A DNA stretch of 64,000 bases, from assembly GCA_009760855.2 (NCBI GenBank), contig WPIO01000001.1, positions 22,488,001 through 22,552,000 on the forward strand, in the 5' to 3' direction. Under the pieces are notes generated by a model, which was not told where the DNA came from, searched no databases, and was given only the letters and a program-made list of their open reading frames with translations. Source of the DNA: Cristatella mucedo. Taxonomy: Eukaryota; Bryozoa; Phylactolaemata; Cristatellidae. Positions 1 through 11,944 of this stretch are shown here, piece by piece. A program made the translations under genes and the position numbers. Every line of letters starts with the position of its first letter. The stretch's first letter is position 1.

Positions 1-6
1 AGAAAC

Positions 7-1389
7 CTAGGAAGCAGCCACCGGTCAATGCAGCAGCCACCGCTAAAGGCTGTGGCATCGGTCGGAGCCTTTAGCCTGATCAACCGGCAAGCCTGCCAGC
101 ATAGCCTATTCTTCACGGGGCCCTTGGGGTGATCGTTGGAGCCGTGTGTCGGCCTCATATTCGAAGGCAAGGCTCCAAATATGAAGAGTTGATACATTGC
201 GGTACGGCGTGGCACGAGGCGTGCATCCCACCCATACAAGAATACCCGACAGCCAGTCCGCAGGTGAAAGGAAAAGTGTGGCAACATATGCAAGACCATA
301 GCACACGGCATGACAGGGCGAATTTCGATGCTTACAATGAATTACCGAGAAGAGAGATACCGTGCGACGTGCTTTCATTTTGGCCAACAAAAAGCCACAA
401 CTCTCAATCCTTTCTGTATACATAGAAATAAGAACCACTGAACAAATGAACATATCACGGTGCCTACAGGTGCTCTACACATAGCGGGGGCCGGCCGACT
501 GACTGCCGTGGGATAACCACACAGCACAAGCATCGTTTTTCTCATATTCAACTAAGGCGGTGTGCAGCTGGCATGATGTGCTTACTGACAAGCAATATTT
601 CAGTACAGCTAAGGGCTAGCCTATCTGAATCGAGAAAAAATAAAAAAACATCGTTGGGCACTCAGTATGGAAATACAAGGGCCCTATGCTGCCCTAGCTG
701 CTGGCATACCAATAGACCTAGATCCTACACATAATGATCACACCTAGTACAATTTTTAAGGAGGCAACACAAACATGTTCTTCGTCTAGGATACCAGCAG
801 CCCTTCACACTCGATACCTGTTTTGAGTGTAGCCCAAAAAACAATGACAGCAGTGGGACAATTGTTTAGGCTCAAGCAAAAGCAACTTTATGGTGTCTAT
901 GACATAAACAGCATCCGAAATGAAAGCACTTTCATTTGACTTTTATAAATGGAAGTGACTGGAGAGAAATGTGACCCCTGACTGAAAGAAGCAGATACAT
1001 TTTCATAGCATGACAATGTATTTGAGGCTTTGAGGCGCTGCTGAAGCCCCATGCTCTGTTCGATGCCAAAGAATTGGCTACAGTGAACAGAAATGCCGTG
1101 TAGCAAGGTAGCCATGGCGGCAACACTGACGATGGTGCTTTTCTACTGCACACATGACCGCTTGCTGCAGTGGCGACTGCATCGAGCTGCCCCAGAGTTC
1201 CCTAGAGCACATCGGCGACTAATGTGAGGACATGGCGGTTCTTGAAATGCTAAGTCCGTTATGCTCAAACGACATGCTGCCTAAGGGCTCAAGCTAGCCC
1301 AACAATTCAACGAACCAAACATGTCCCAACGTGCACAACCAGCTGACTAACAAGCCTACAACGTATATGCAATAACGAGAGGTCAAGAT
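7..1389. other. No gene recognised
   Basis: Short ORFs occur on both strands, but none resembles a known protein or shows coding bias. Under the model here this is the far end of a long GNPNAT1 intron. At the extreme left edge, bases 1-6 on the minus strand follow a good acceptor (CTTCCTAG) and would continue the exon 9341-9494 in phase as Gly-Phe, as in human GNPNAT1. Too short to call. Confidence 0.3.
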
Positions 1390-4300
1390 AATGCCTGGCA
1401 GAAAACCTACTCAAATTAAGCAGGCTGGGTGCAAAGAGTATACACGAGCAGGCAAGATGCAGTCAGTGACAGTCAACAGAAGATCTACAGTGAAATATCA
1501 AAACAGGTATGGCGGGAACTTCGAGCTGAGTACCCGCTCGTTTGGTATTCCTGGCATTGTCTCGAGACGCTCAGCACGGGTCCACACAAGCACCAGTGTG
1601 AATCTCTCGAACTTAGTGGTCATCAGACCTGTTATAAATCCAGCGGCCCAACTTAATGCTTGTCTTAGGAATCCTCGTTCAATATGAATAAACCTCTAGT
1701 AATAGGCGGCCCTATTTCTGAAAATGGTCTCGACCTGCTCGCTTGACTGAAACTTGGCTAAAATCGGTAAACTGCCCACCAATTAAAGACACTGCCTCGA
1801 CTGGTTTCTCACCCTTTTACACCCCTAGATAGATCAAAACTGGAGGTGGAGTTGCTATTATCGTGCACTCGAAATTCAATTTCAAGCCATTTGCAGTACC
1901 CTCGAAGCAGTCTTTTGAATCGATTGTCTGGATTTCACCGGATAACAAGCTACCGATGGCTGCAGTAGTCTATCGCCCACCAGGTACCAAATCCTCCTTA
2001 ATCTCACATTTCTCAGATCTCATTTCGTTTCTGGGTGCAAGAAATCGGTCCTTCCTCGTAATGGATGATTTCAATATTCATCTTTGATAACTTATTTGAC
2101 ATTTTCAGCACTGAATTTCGTGCATTGATTGACTCATTGTCTCTTGTGGCTTATGTGCATGGCCTGGCTCACATCAAGGGTCACACACTCAACCAAATTT
2201 TCTCATACAACCACTTGGTCATCCCCAATTATTTCCAAATCCTGCTTATCTGATCACATGCAGATCTCATTCAGTCTAAAATGTGTGCCCCCTCCTTTAA
2301 AATTAGCTGTGAATTGCAAAAACTCAAGACCGTTGATATCGATGCTGTCGGTGCAAGAATATCTGCCTTGCCTCTGCTGCTCAGTCCCCCTTCCGACCTA
2401 TCATCATTGGTAGATTGCTACAACGGGAAGCTGACATGCTCAAACAGCTTACACCCCCGACTAAGTACACTGTGCACCCTAGCCCAGTCAGCCTATGGTT
2501 TACCACAGACATTAAATTAGCTAGGTCTGCTAAGCTGACCGGCTGTCCATCGACAGTCATACCAGGACTACTGTAGGTCATACCAATCGATCCTGGCAAA
2601 GGCCAAGCCTAACTTCTATAAAAACATTGTTGAATCACAGATGCACAATCCAAAAGTGCTGATGTCGACGATCAACCGTCTCCTCAAATGCTCACAGGTT
2701 AGCTCCTTACCTAATGTCCCCTGTGATAATCCAGCTGATGGCTTCTCTGGCTTCTTTGTCCAGAAGATAGACAAGATCATGGAGTCCATCCTTAGGATTG
2801 AAGCAAACCCTAGAATGCTGTCCTTCGATTCCTTGCAGCACCTCAATGTCTACATTCAAGCAGGTCACTAGTGACCTCGTCCTTAGGTTCACATCCCAAT
2901 AAAAAAAGACAAGTAGTCCTTTGGCCCATATTCCCACTGATCTATTTCTATGATGCATTGATCTGCTGCTGCCATGCATTACTAACCATTAGCATCAGGT
3001 CATGTCCCAGCACCTTTCAAAAAACTGTAGTCAGGCCACTACTCAAGAAAGTGACACTAGACCATATATAAATAAAAAAAGCCTAGCTGCTTAAACAGCC
3101 TCTTTTTGTATAGCGACAGAAGAGCCTTTACAGCTATCACCACCGCTTGCAGTGGCGATATAGGATCGCCCACCACAGGAATCAAACCCACGACCTCGAG
3201 ACGTCGGTCATGAAAGCAACCACTTTACCTAGTGTGCCATCACGGCTCACCAAGAGAACTTGAGCAACTACCGCCCAGTCTCAATTCTACCATTTCTATC
3301 AAAGACACTGGAACCAGTCGTGGCAGACCAGCTGAACTCATATATCGAAACTTCGAACCTTACTAATAAGTTCCAGTCTGTTTTTAAAGCTAATCACTCC
3401 ACAGAGTCAGTATTGCTTCGGGTGTACGAGGACCTACTCAGTATTGCAGACATGGGTAGAGTATATCTGCTTGTTTTGCTCGATCTTTCGGCAGCATTTG
3501 ATACTATCGATCACCAAATCATTCTTGATCCCATTTCATTTCGCCTGGACACTGCTGACACTGCTCTGCAATGATTCAGGTCCGATCTCAGTGGGACTAT
3601 CCAGAGTATAGATGTGAATGGACAAAGATCATCCGAGGCACCTCTGAAATATGGGGTATCTCTGGGCTCCGTGCTTGTCCCGGTTCTTTTCACGGTATAT
3701 ACTATCCCTCTTGCCGACGTGATTACCAAGCACAGCCTAGGCTTTCACTTCTATGCAGATGACACTCAGTTGCACCTTTGGTTTGATCCCTCCCAGTCTT
3801 CGAGCACCTCAAATTCTCTCAACATCCTTTCCGCATATATTGATAACATCCGCAGATGGATGATAGAAAATTTTCTTAAATTGAATGATGATAGAACTAA
3901 CTTAGTAGCTATGGGCAAACCAAGTGCAATACAGAAATTGGAAAGGCTGACGCTCGAAATCGGCGCTGCCAACATATCTCCTGTTGAATCTGCATGAAAT
4001 CTAGCTGTTATGTTCCAAAGTGACCTTTCGTTAGACGACCACATAAGCTCCACAATCAAGTCTGCCTACTTTCAGCTACATAACATTGCTAAAATTCGGG
4101 CTTGTTTAGACAGGGAAACCACATCTAAGTTGGTCCATGCATTTGTGACATCCAGTCTTGACTTCTGTAACTCACTGTTTGCTGGTCTACCGGCCTATGC
4201 AATCAGGCGCTTACAGCTGGTACAAAACTCTGCAGCTATCCATCCCCACTCCCCATCAGGCTAAGCATTGCACACACCTGCTTTTCGGAATCTAACTGTT

Positions 4301-4695
4301 TACCTATACCTGGTACAGACCTCAGATCTTTTGGAGATCATGCCTTTAGTTCGTATGCTCCCAAAGCCTGGAACTCACTCCCGACTTTCATCACAACATC
4401 CCCCGACTTGACCACATTGAAAAAGAACTTGAAAACGTACCTATTTGTGACAGCATTTAGTGGGTCCCTCTGATTAATCCTTTATGAGCTTATGCGTGCT
4501 GACTCTGTGCATTCTGGCACTAACCACAGTTGCATGCTGACCCAGTGCATGTCACCCCTAACCATGTTATTCTTATCGTTTATCGAGCATGCTACCTCTA
4601 CCGATCCGATCGTGTTTCCTTTGCAGTAAATGTAAAGTGCCTAGAAAGAGATTGAGTTCTCTGAGGGAGCTTTATCAAGTGCGTTATTACCCTTA
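1390..4695 (+). mobile_element. LINE-A copy 1, near full ORF2, CR1/L2-type, broken
   Basis: Decayed non-LTR retrotransposon. An N-terminal region (about 1390-1690) precedes apurinic endonuclease pieces: WLKxxKLPTN-like decayed text near 1750, then VVYRPPGTKS and the decayed catalytic segment FLVMDDFNIHL (1863-2087). Reverse transcriptase follows, with SNYRPVSILPFLSKTLE and the metal-binding motif A block DLSAAFDTIDH (3260-3574). A PQGSVLGP-like motif is mutated to SLGSVLVP. The YADD catalytic box is intact at 3752-3763. The C-terminal conserved domain runs 4010-4450. The 3' tail hairpin (AAAGTGCCTAGAAAGAG ... CTTTATCAAGTGC) is at about 4625-4690. Several frameshifts and stops make it non-autonomous. 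A SINE1 interrupts it at 3071-3251. Confidence 0.9.
3071..3251 (-). mobile_element. SINE1 copy inserted in LINE-A copy 1
   Basis: tRNA-derived SINE with its head at 3251. On the minus strand it has an A-box-like segment (TGATGGCACACTAGGTAAAG) and a B box (GGTTTGATTCC), then a body with the shared block GCAAGCGGTGGTGAT and the tail block GAGGCTGTTTAAGCAGC. It splits the LINE reverse transcriptase frame between ...LDH and ENLSNYRPVS, so it inserted after the LINE did. Confidence 0.88.
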
Positions 4696-4839
4696 TGAGA
4701 CTAGCACGGATGGTTAATGGTGGAGGGCACATAATACTCAGCCATGCTTGGCAGAAAAGTTGGACTGCATAATCCAGATCGTAACGAAATCGCAGACTTA
4801 GCATAGAAGAAACAAAACAAAGCTCATTCATGTAAGCCT

Positions 4840-5975
4840 TCGATATTTCACTTTCATCGGAGGAACATTGCCAAAACTAGAGCCTGCTTAGACAAGAACG
4901 CGACAGCCAAACTAGTTGTTACGTTTGTGACATCGCAAATAGATACTAGGAATTACCTCTATTTAGGACTTCTGGCCTTTGCCCTTCCTTAATGGTCTGC
5001 AACTGGTGTGGAGAAACTCAGTGCCACGTCTGACATGAGGCCGACGATATAGCTGTGAGATCACACCATTTCTGTCTGAGCTTCACTAGCTCTAAAACAA
5101 GCCTAGAATCAATGCCAATATCTTGTCTGTGGCTTGCATGTCACGTCATTCGCTTGTACCAGCATATCTATACTTTCTTTTCCAGTGTGCTCTTGCAACA
5201 CCCGCTCCTCTGCTTATTATCAGCTCACTGCTTCTCCCATCAAATTGAAACCTATAGGGCCTATAGTTTGCAGACACCGAAAGCCCAGAACTTGCTTCCG
5301 ACTTGTGTTACCAACTGCCATGCACTTGCTGCCTTTAAGTCTCAGTTAAAGAGGCATTTGTTCCACTTAACTTTACAAGCACCTCAGTAAACATGTTTTT
5401 TTTTTGATCCCGCGTGCTTTCAGTGAGTATGATTGAGCACGATGCAAAGCATGTTAGTAACCAGCTGCCCCAAACAGTGGCAGAGCCAGAGGGGGGCAGG
5501 AGAGCATTTGCCCCCCCCCCAACGGCAGGGCAGCTACCCGGTCTGCCCCTATTTCTACCATCACCGACCATCACACACACGACAAAATTACGCCTTAGTT
5601 CCACTCAATGAGCTACCCCTGCCCCGAGTTCGTGTCAAATAAACACTATGAATTTGCGCTACAGTTTTTCATTTATTAATGGTATAGCTCCGTCTACAGG
5701 AGCATTTTGCTGGTCTTGCCACATACATTAAATTTTGCAAGTCTTGCCCCTCTAGATGAAAATACTGGCTCTGCCACTAGCCTAGAATGTCTTCTTGTGC
5801 GCTTTTGAATATTGGTGATTGCATGTTAGTTATTTGCTTTTGCATGCGTGTCTAAGCATGATATCTTGGTTATTGGTTCCCCTGCAACAAGTTGTAAAGC
5901 GCCTGGATAGAGATTTAGTTATCTTTGGTGCTGTACATACTGTCACAATGTAAACAGATTAATTATTATTATTAT
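4840..5975 (+). mobile_element. LINE-A-like fragment (C-terminus and 3' tail), interrupted by a MITE
   Basis: The 4850-5390 segment repeats the C-terminal reverse-transcriptase region seen at 4080-4450, strongly diverged (the ISLDFCNS segment, then AFKSQLKRHLF near 5335-5375). The matching 3' hairpin tail and ATT repeat appear only at 5890-5975. The two halves are separated by a hAT-type MITE at 5475-5780. Confidence 0.75.
5475..5780. mobile_element. hAT-type MITE, 306 bp
   Basis: The left end CAGTGGCAGAGCCAG is matched in inverted orientation by the right end CTGGCTCTGCCACTAG; 14 bp pair perfectly. Both ends carry a G/C-run subterminal region (GGGGGGCAGG ... GCCCCTC). The CAGTGGC start and this layout are typical of non-autonomous hAT elements. 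No transposase is encoded. A clean 8-bp target duplication is not visible. Confidence 0.78.
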
Positions 5976-7608
5976 TCTGCTGCAAACCGTACTAACTGGC
6001 TACATTTTCAAAGCTCAGGAGGCTTCCAAAAAAGGAACAAAACAGCCAGTTGCCTGCAACTAAGCAAATCACAAGCAGATCTGGCTAGGCCCGAGATTAA
6101 GGCAGCTATGGCTGCTTTATCAGGGCCAAGCCCTGTTGGCGCACTATGCTCACATTTGCCTGTGTTCACAGGCAGCTCTGATCAGTCCGGTGATATCACA
6201 AAGCAAAGCGCACGATCAACTGCCACCGCGGTTCCCACTATCAGCTGCCGGCTGAAGGACAGACACCGAGCCTCAAAGTCTGGCAGACATCTTAAGGGTA
6301 CCAGTATTGTCGGATGCTTGCAACTCTATTCCATAAAACAAAGGTCACACGGCTGAACATGACTAATGGTGCTAATGCTTTTACTTGCATATGGCAATGG
6401 CAGCAGTGCAAATAAGCTAAACAGTCTGCAGAAAGCCCCCGAGGTAGCTGCATGAGCTGTGAACCCTGTCAGGATCTCCAAGGTTAGGAGTTGCAAAAAC
6501 TTCGATTCTCCCAAATGACATCCATGCTCGAGCGGCAGGATACAAATAGCTGAGGGTAAGAAGGATGACTACAGAATGGCAATCCCGAACACCATTCTTT
6601 TTGCTCATTGGCTTACATATTTTTTAAAACATGAACACAAATGCAAAACAAGGTCAGTGATATGAAAAATTGCATGCAACAAGCTGAGTGCAGATTTCCT
6701 TATCGATACACCTGCCCTATTGCATTTCTTTGCTTGTTTGAACACAATAGAAACCTGCTGCGTCCATCATCAATTACTAGTTCTCGATCATTTTGTTCTC
6801 GATCGATCACATACGAATTAGTTTTCGCGTATCGAATATCGCGCACTAGCCAACAGATAAAGCTAATGCTTCGATAATCTGGTAGATGTTTAGCTTTGCT
6901 CATTTGCCAGCACAGTAAGGGGATGTCACAATGCCAGCGAGTAGAGAGCTCCAAACTTTAGCAGCAGAGGAAGTGGTGGCATAAGGTCTCAAAGGATTCG
7001 AAGGTGGTCCGAGGCAAAGCAAAGTGACCCAAGTGGATAGTAGGAGGAGAGGTGGACTAGCTAGCTCCATGGGTTGAACCGGGTTTATATAGAGTGTCTT
7101 AATTCTGTCCTGCTTAGGACTTCCTTGCTGTAGGATATTTTTACGATTCACCTTCCTTCACTCGTTCTTCTAGCCATCTAAGAGCTTCGACCCCAGACAG
7201 AGTGGTCATAGAAAACTTGCTGCTGTTACGTTAAAGAGGTAGGGTATGGCCCTCAGCAATGCACCTGCAGACATATTTAAACCTTACCACGATAGCCTTT
7301 ATTACCTGCTGCCTTAAGATCTGATTTCCATACAGAGAACTCACAGTATCTGATTAACAGAGAGTCTCGTGAAATGCATAGATGTTTCTGCCAGCCATGT
7401 CGACTGTCATGCCTTTCAAAGCAGCAAAGAAGGCACACGCCCTTGACGATGTCTACGATTGGTCGTTTGCTAGTTCTTGTGCCTAGGCCATAAGTGGAAC
7501 CATGAACCACGGACGAGGAGCCACTCTCAGCTTCCCGCTCTCTGTCCAGTCTTTACAAGTCTTGGACCTCGTCCCCAGTCTTGGTGACACGCACTAAAGA
7601 CTGAAATG
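5976..7608. other. No gene recognised
   Basis: A 143-codon ORF (5925-6356, plus) starts inside the LINE tail and lacks any recognisable domain. I see no splice-bounded conserved exon on either strand. Probably intronic or intergenic sequence, or old unrecognised repeat. Confidence 0.4.
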
Positions 7609-7875
7609 TAATGCATCTCCATGTGTAACTCCACAAAGCCACAAGGACTATGTGGGTGTTATGCAGGAGAGTTTGGTATAGCATACTGACAGAGTAAGTA
7701 GCTTTCGGTAAGCATTCGGTAGTCAACAGACTTCATCTCACGCACGCAACAAAGATAAAGTAGAAAGCATAGCAGAGTCAGGAGAGCAGTTGAGGTAGTA
7801 AGTAGCATGGAAGTAGCAGCTGACGACCACTGAAAAGGATGAGCCATAGTCGGCAGCAGGAGAGTAGTTGTTGTT
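7609..7875 (-). mobile_element. LINE-B 3' end fragment
   Basis: Closely matches 28021-28270 on the same strand and 12090-12330 inverted (shared blocks: AACTCCACAAAG, AAGCATTCGGTAGTCAACAGACTTC, GGAGAGCAGTTGAGGTAGT). The 28 kb copy joins this segment directly to reverse-transcriptase C-terminal coding, so it is the 3' UTR of a distinct LINE subfamily. 5'-truncated. Confidence 0.8.
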
Positions 7876-8790
7876 GCACAAGAAAGTTGAAGCTATACAG
7901 CTGTGGCTGCTCACACGACAGTACCCAGATCGTGTTAGGCCACATGACTGCATCCATTTAAGAGTAAACCTTTCTATAACCGAAGCTTTAAGGCCTTGGT
8001 TGGGTACCAGAAGAAGGGTACTCTCAATAGCTCACTCGGCAGAGCACTGACCGGTAACCCAGAGGTTCAAGGATTGGTCTGGCTCGACGCGAATGTTTTT
8101 TGACACTCAGTTCTGTGGCAGATCGGCCCTGGTCGGTTTCTATTTTGAAATTTTGCATAGAAAAGTCTTCTGGTGGAGGGCGTACATACAGTCAGATCAG
8201 CTGCATGCTAGATCAGCCGGATTACGACAAACCAAGTTATTATTCACGGTTCCTGAATCAAAACGACTTTCAGGAACTGGCTGTGTTAGGCTGTAAAAAT
8301 GGTTAGCCTGTATACAAGCTTAATTCAAGTAACAGGCAGTCAGCTGTGACCTAGCGTTCGAGCCAGGCAAGGAGTTACACTCTGGACCAGCCAGCTGTTT
8401 AATGGTGCTTGGTTCAATGGTTTAATGGCAGTGGTACCAGTGGTCAAATGTAACAGCAGTGCTGGACACCAGCAACTCTCCTTGACTGTCGGATAGACTG
8501 TTCTATGCTAGGGTCATGGACTCATGTTAAAATACGGGCACTCTTCACTGGTGCCTTGTTTTGCTACCGTGGCATAATTTCTTAGATTGATACTACACCT
8601 GCAAGCCACTAGCCTCGACACAAGAGAAAGGGGGGCTACATCGGCATTTGTTGCGAGTCGGCAGGGAAATAGCACCGTTTCGAGCACCGTGTTACAAGGA
8701 CAGTAGATAAGTTACCATTAAAGCAAATTTCCCAAATACATACATCATTTGCCTATGCTACAGAAAAAAGTATGTCTTCATCATGAATAA
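7876..8790. other. tRNA-like fragment and otherwise featureless DNA
   Basis: At 8023-8085 (plus) a stretch AGCTCACTCGGCAGAGCACTG followed by CCGGTAACCCAGAGGTT resembles the D-arm and anticodon arm of a threonine-type tRNA. The T-arm is decayed, so it is a tRNA pseudogene or SINE head rather than a functional tRNA. The rest shows no recognisable gene. Confidence 0.35.
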
Positions 8791-8795
8791 ATAAG

Positions 8796-8845
8796 CGCAC
8801 ACACACACATAAACACACACACACACACACTATATATACATATAC

Positions 8846-8896
<51 letters not shown>

Positions 8897-8902
8897 CACA
8901 CA

Positions 8903-8972
<70 letters not shown>

Positions 8973-8990
8973 CATACATACATACACACA
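8796..8990. repeat. Compound (AC)n/(TA)n microsatellite
   Basis: Alternating blocks of CA and TA dinucleotides, about 195 bp. The long ORFs over it are periodic Cys-Val/Ile-Tyr artefacts. Confidence 0.97.
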
Positions 8991-9174
8991 TGCAGACCCA
9001 AAAGAACTTTGTAGGGACAAGAACTGCAATCTCCGTAGACTGGATACAAACCAAAAAACTTCAGCTACTGAACCAATGGTCTAGCAATTGGGAAACAGGC
9101 TACACCCAAGAACACCAAGCTATTTCCTTAGGAATGTTACCACAGAGCTTTGTATGTGAAGCTTACTGAACATA

Positions 9175-9241
9175 ACTTCATGTGAAGCTACATGCACAGT
9201 TGAAGTGTGCATACAACTGCGCATGCAGCTTCACTTGAAGT
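9175..9241. repeat. Near-perfect hairpin, 28-bp arms
   Basis: Left arm 9175-9202 and right arm 9214-9241 are inverted complements with three mismatches, separated by an 11-base loop. It sits in the putative GNPNAT1 intron, about 100 bp past the exon donor. Size and shape resemble a microRNA precursor, but a short foldback element is equally possible. Confidence 0.8.
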
Positions 9242-9340
9242 AGCCAAATCCACCACAGTGAAGAGCTGTCAAAAGGCTTGCAACACTGAAGCAGAACACA
9301 ATCAGTACTCCCAAGAAATCAATTAAATGTCAAAGCCTAC

Positions 9341-9494
9341 CCTTGCTGTAGTCGGTAACTTCCAGGGGCCTTACAACAAGGTTCTCTCCAGGATTTTGGA
9401 TTGTCACCAGCGGGCTGAACTTGACCTGGCTCACGTCCGTATCACTTTTAAAATCAAGGTCTTGTAGCAGTGCCAGGTCGAACAAGGCAGCCTC
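9341..9494 (-). CDS. GNPNAT1: Glucosamine-6-phosphate N-acetyltransferase, one exon (partial gene)
   Basis: The enzyme acetylates glucosamine-6-phosphate from acetyl-CoA in the cytosolic hexosamine pathway to UDP-GlcNAc. This 154-bp exon has acceptor TGTTTAG and donor AAGG|GTAGGC. It reads EAALFDLALLQDLDF ... FSPLVTIQNPGENLVVRPL ... DYSKG. That matches the N-terminus of animal GNA1 proteins (human MFDPSLLKEVDW ... FSPAISPTHPGEGLVLRPL ... DLNRG), leading into the GNAT fold. The acetyl-CoA-binding and catalytic exons are not in the readable sequence to its left and probably lie beyond base 1. A minimal first exon, ATG-TCG then GTACGC at 11264-11259, would give the start MSEAALFD in phase. That part is a guess. 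The gene is divergent from CRLS1. Confidence 0.88.
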
Positions 9495-9560
9495 CTAAAC
9501 ATGCAAAAAGACAACTTAATCAAATGGCGCTTGCCAGGCGGCCTGGATGAATGATGCCAG

Positions 9561-9726
<166 letters not shown>

Positions 9727-9734
9727 TAATTGCA

Positions 9735-11258
9735 TGCAAGATTAAACAACACGATAACCATAAAGTGCAACTGACTCAAGCTGCTTAGGCTTCGTGTTTC
9801 AGAGATATATTACATAGAGCGGGCAGCATGCACACTCACAAGGCTAAGTAGCTTTGCACATGTCAAAAAGACAAAGCATCAACACACTGTATGCTAGGGA
9901 AATGCAGAAGTGTCCGAACTCGACAAACTACGACTGACCATGGAGTAGGGTGCAAGCTGGCAGCACACATAGTTCCTGATATGGTAAGCTACACTATATC
10001 GACCAACCACCTTCCACCACAGCTAAACAGAAAGCCAGCTGGCCAGTATAACTACTAAAGCCTTCCTTCCTTCCATATGTTCAAGCTGCATTAATGTAGG
10101 AAAAACTTGCTCAGCAAGAGTGCCTGCATAGACGTACAATGTGTATACAAGCGATACATACAGTCATACCAAAAGGGCTTCGCCCTCTTTGTATTGAACT
10201 CTATGTATTTGTATTGAACATGCCAGTGGCATGGCTTGCAGTGTGGTAGTCACCGGCAACACTCTTAAGGACAGCTAGGGCCACGGTCTGGAATACTCAT
10301 ACATATACAGCTTAGTACTATATACTCGACCTGTATACGCATCTGTAAGCCACAGGTCAGTAGCGCAAACATTTTTATGGTAGCTACTAAATGAATGCTG
10401 CTATCGGTGAGCATGACCGATGGGATTGCCACCGATCGTGCACCAGCGTGAAGTGGCTTTACAAATTTACACGAGAGCCTTGGCCAAGATGCTAGATCCC
10501 CAGACAAATGAGGTGCCTTATAAAGCCAATAAATTGCATGGAAAAGCAGTAATTTTCTTGTCCTTTGAGGGTGGCAGAGCACTTCTATGCACCTTATAAT
10601 TACGTTACTTTATTAGAGTCACAAAGCAATGGCCTGAGACGAAAGTACAGTTCAAGAAAACACAACAGTAATTGCTTACAATTCACTGGCACACAACCTA
10701 GAAAACATCGTTCAACATGCTGTCTCCCTCGGTTGACGTAATACTAACTCTTCCTTTCCAGGGCCGACCGCCGTGAAGCAAAGATTTGGTAGGTAAAATA
10801 CATTCACCAAGCCGACCCGAAAGTTGGAAGAAAAGATCGAAACGGCAGAGACAGTCTTAAGCACCGAGCAAAAAATGTTAAGAGCTTGACCGGACCTGGT
10901 CTGGGCATACTTCATTTTTTCAAACACACGCTGCTCACATTGGCCAGCCCTCGACCAGTCAGTAGCAGGAGAGCAGTCGCTACTGGAACATCCGACATCC
11001 GGCTGTGCGTCTGCACTGACGCCGACGACGGGTCAGCCGGGTTGCTCATAGAGGCCACACACTTCCGATTTTGGTCTCTGATTTCTAAACCCACGGTTTC
11101 TGCCCAAAGTGGACAGAAATGAAAGGCTCGCGAGGGCGAGTAGCCACCGAGTCGATGCTACAGCTAGGGAAATGCAGCAAGAGCCTCTGCAATACAGGAA
11201 CTGCTAGAACCAGCAAGTCGCCATGCACTGAGAGAGAGCTCGGCCGCGCTCAGCGTAC
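9735..11258. other. No exon recognised (putative GNPNAT1 intron 1)
   Basis: Lies between the GNPNAT1 exon and the putative promoter. On the minus strand, 10912-11094 contains an open stretch including ATGTCGGATGTTCCA then GTAGCG, an alternative in-phase first exon for GNPNAT1 with a poorer donor. Nothing else recognised. Confidence 0.3.
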
Positions 11259-11264
11259 CGACAT

Positions 11265-11653
11265 GTTGGCGGCAGACGTGCGATTCAATGAAACAGCTAT
11301 GCGCTTACCGTTTGCAGGGCCATTGAAACGATATGGTATATTACAGGAAATACTGCTAGAGGAAGGGACTGAGCAAGCGACGGCTTACGGAAGAGGTACC
11401 GGCAGCATTGCGGCGTGGCTAGGGAGCTGCCCCGCCCGCGGGAGGAGACCCGGCGTGTTCCACCAATCGCAACAAGTTACGCTCGGTAACCATGGTTAGT
11501 GCTGAGAGCCGTCGGAAATCTTGCCAAGATAAATGATGCACACATTAAACGGGGGAAAATATATGATTGTCATTGCCGCGAAACAAGTCGCATTGCCGCT
11601 AAGTCGGCATCGAGGCTTCACATATGGCGCCGCCCATTTCGTAACTTCTGACC
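11265..11653. promoter_or_regulatory. Putative bidirectional promoter between GNPNAT1 and CRLS1
   Basis: This is the gap between the likely start codons of two divergent housekeeping metabolic genes. It is locally GC-rich with several CpGs (about 11395-11480) in an otherwise AT-leaning region. It contains a CCAAT box at 11463-11467, and no TATA box is evident. The boundaries depend on the uncertain GNPNAT1 first exon. Confidence 0.45.
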
Positions 11654-11944
11654 ATGCTAGCCGGCTTTCCCCGACTGTGCCGGCATACATGGCCACTGGA
11701 TAGGCTGAAATGCTGGGCTTTACCAGTTTTACGTTGGCGGATGTGCCAGCGTCTGACTTTAAATGGATCCCAGCGGCTAATTATGACCTCATGGTGTTGT
11801 TCAGCCAGGTTGCCCTGCAAAATTTGCCTCTGGCCTAGACACGGGTTATTTTGCAGCCTCAACAAAGCTTGCATCAATAACACAAAAACATCTCATAAAT
11901 CCGCCGCCGCCGCAGCCGAGGGAGAAAGGAGTCCCGGAAGTTTC
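11654..11944 (+). CDS. CRLS1: CRLS1 exon 1 (mitochondrial presequence)
   Basis: This exon has 97 codons and ends in phase 0 at the donor TTTC|GTAAGT. The peptide is rich in Arg, Leu, Cys and Trp with almost no acidic residues until the end, followed by an Ala run ([16 protein letters not shown]). This is the expected organisation of a mitochondrial targeting sequence plus a flexible linker. The first residues MLA match the start of human CRLS1. An in-frame alternative start at 15593 (before exon 2) is less likely, because it would ignore both the donor here and the acceptor at 15640. Confidence 0.82.

Noticed and set aside
8023-8090. Functional tRNA gene
   Set aside because: D-arm and anticodon arm look tRNA-like, but the T-arm/box B is degraded and acceptor pairing is absent.
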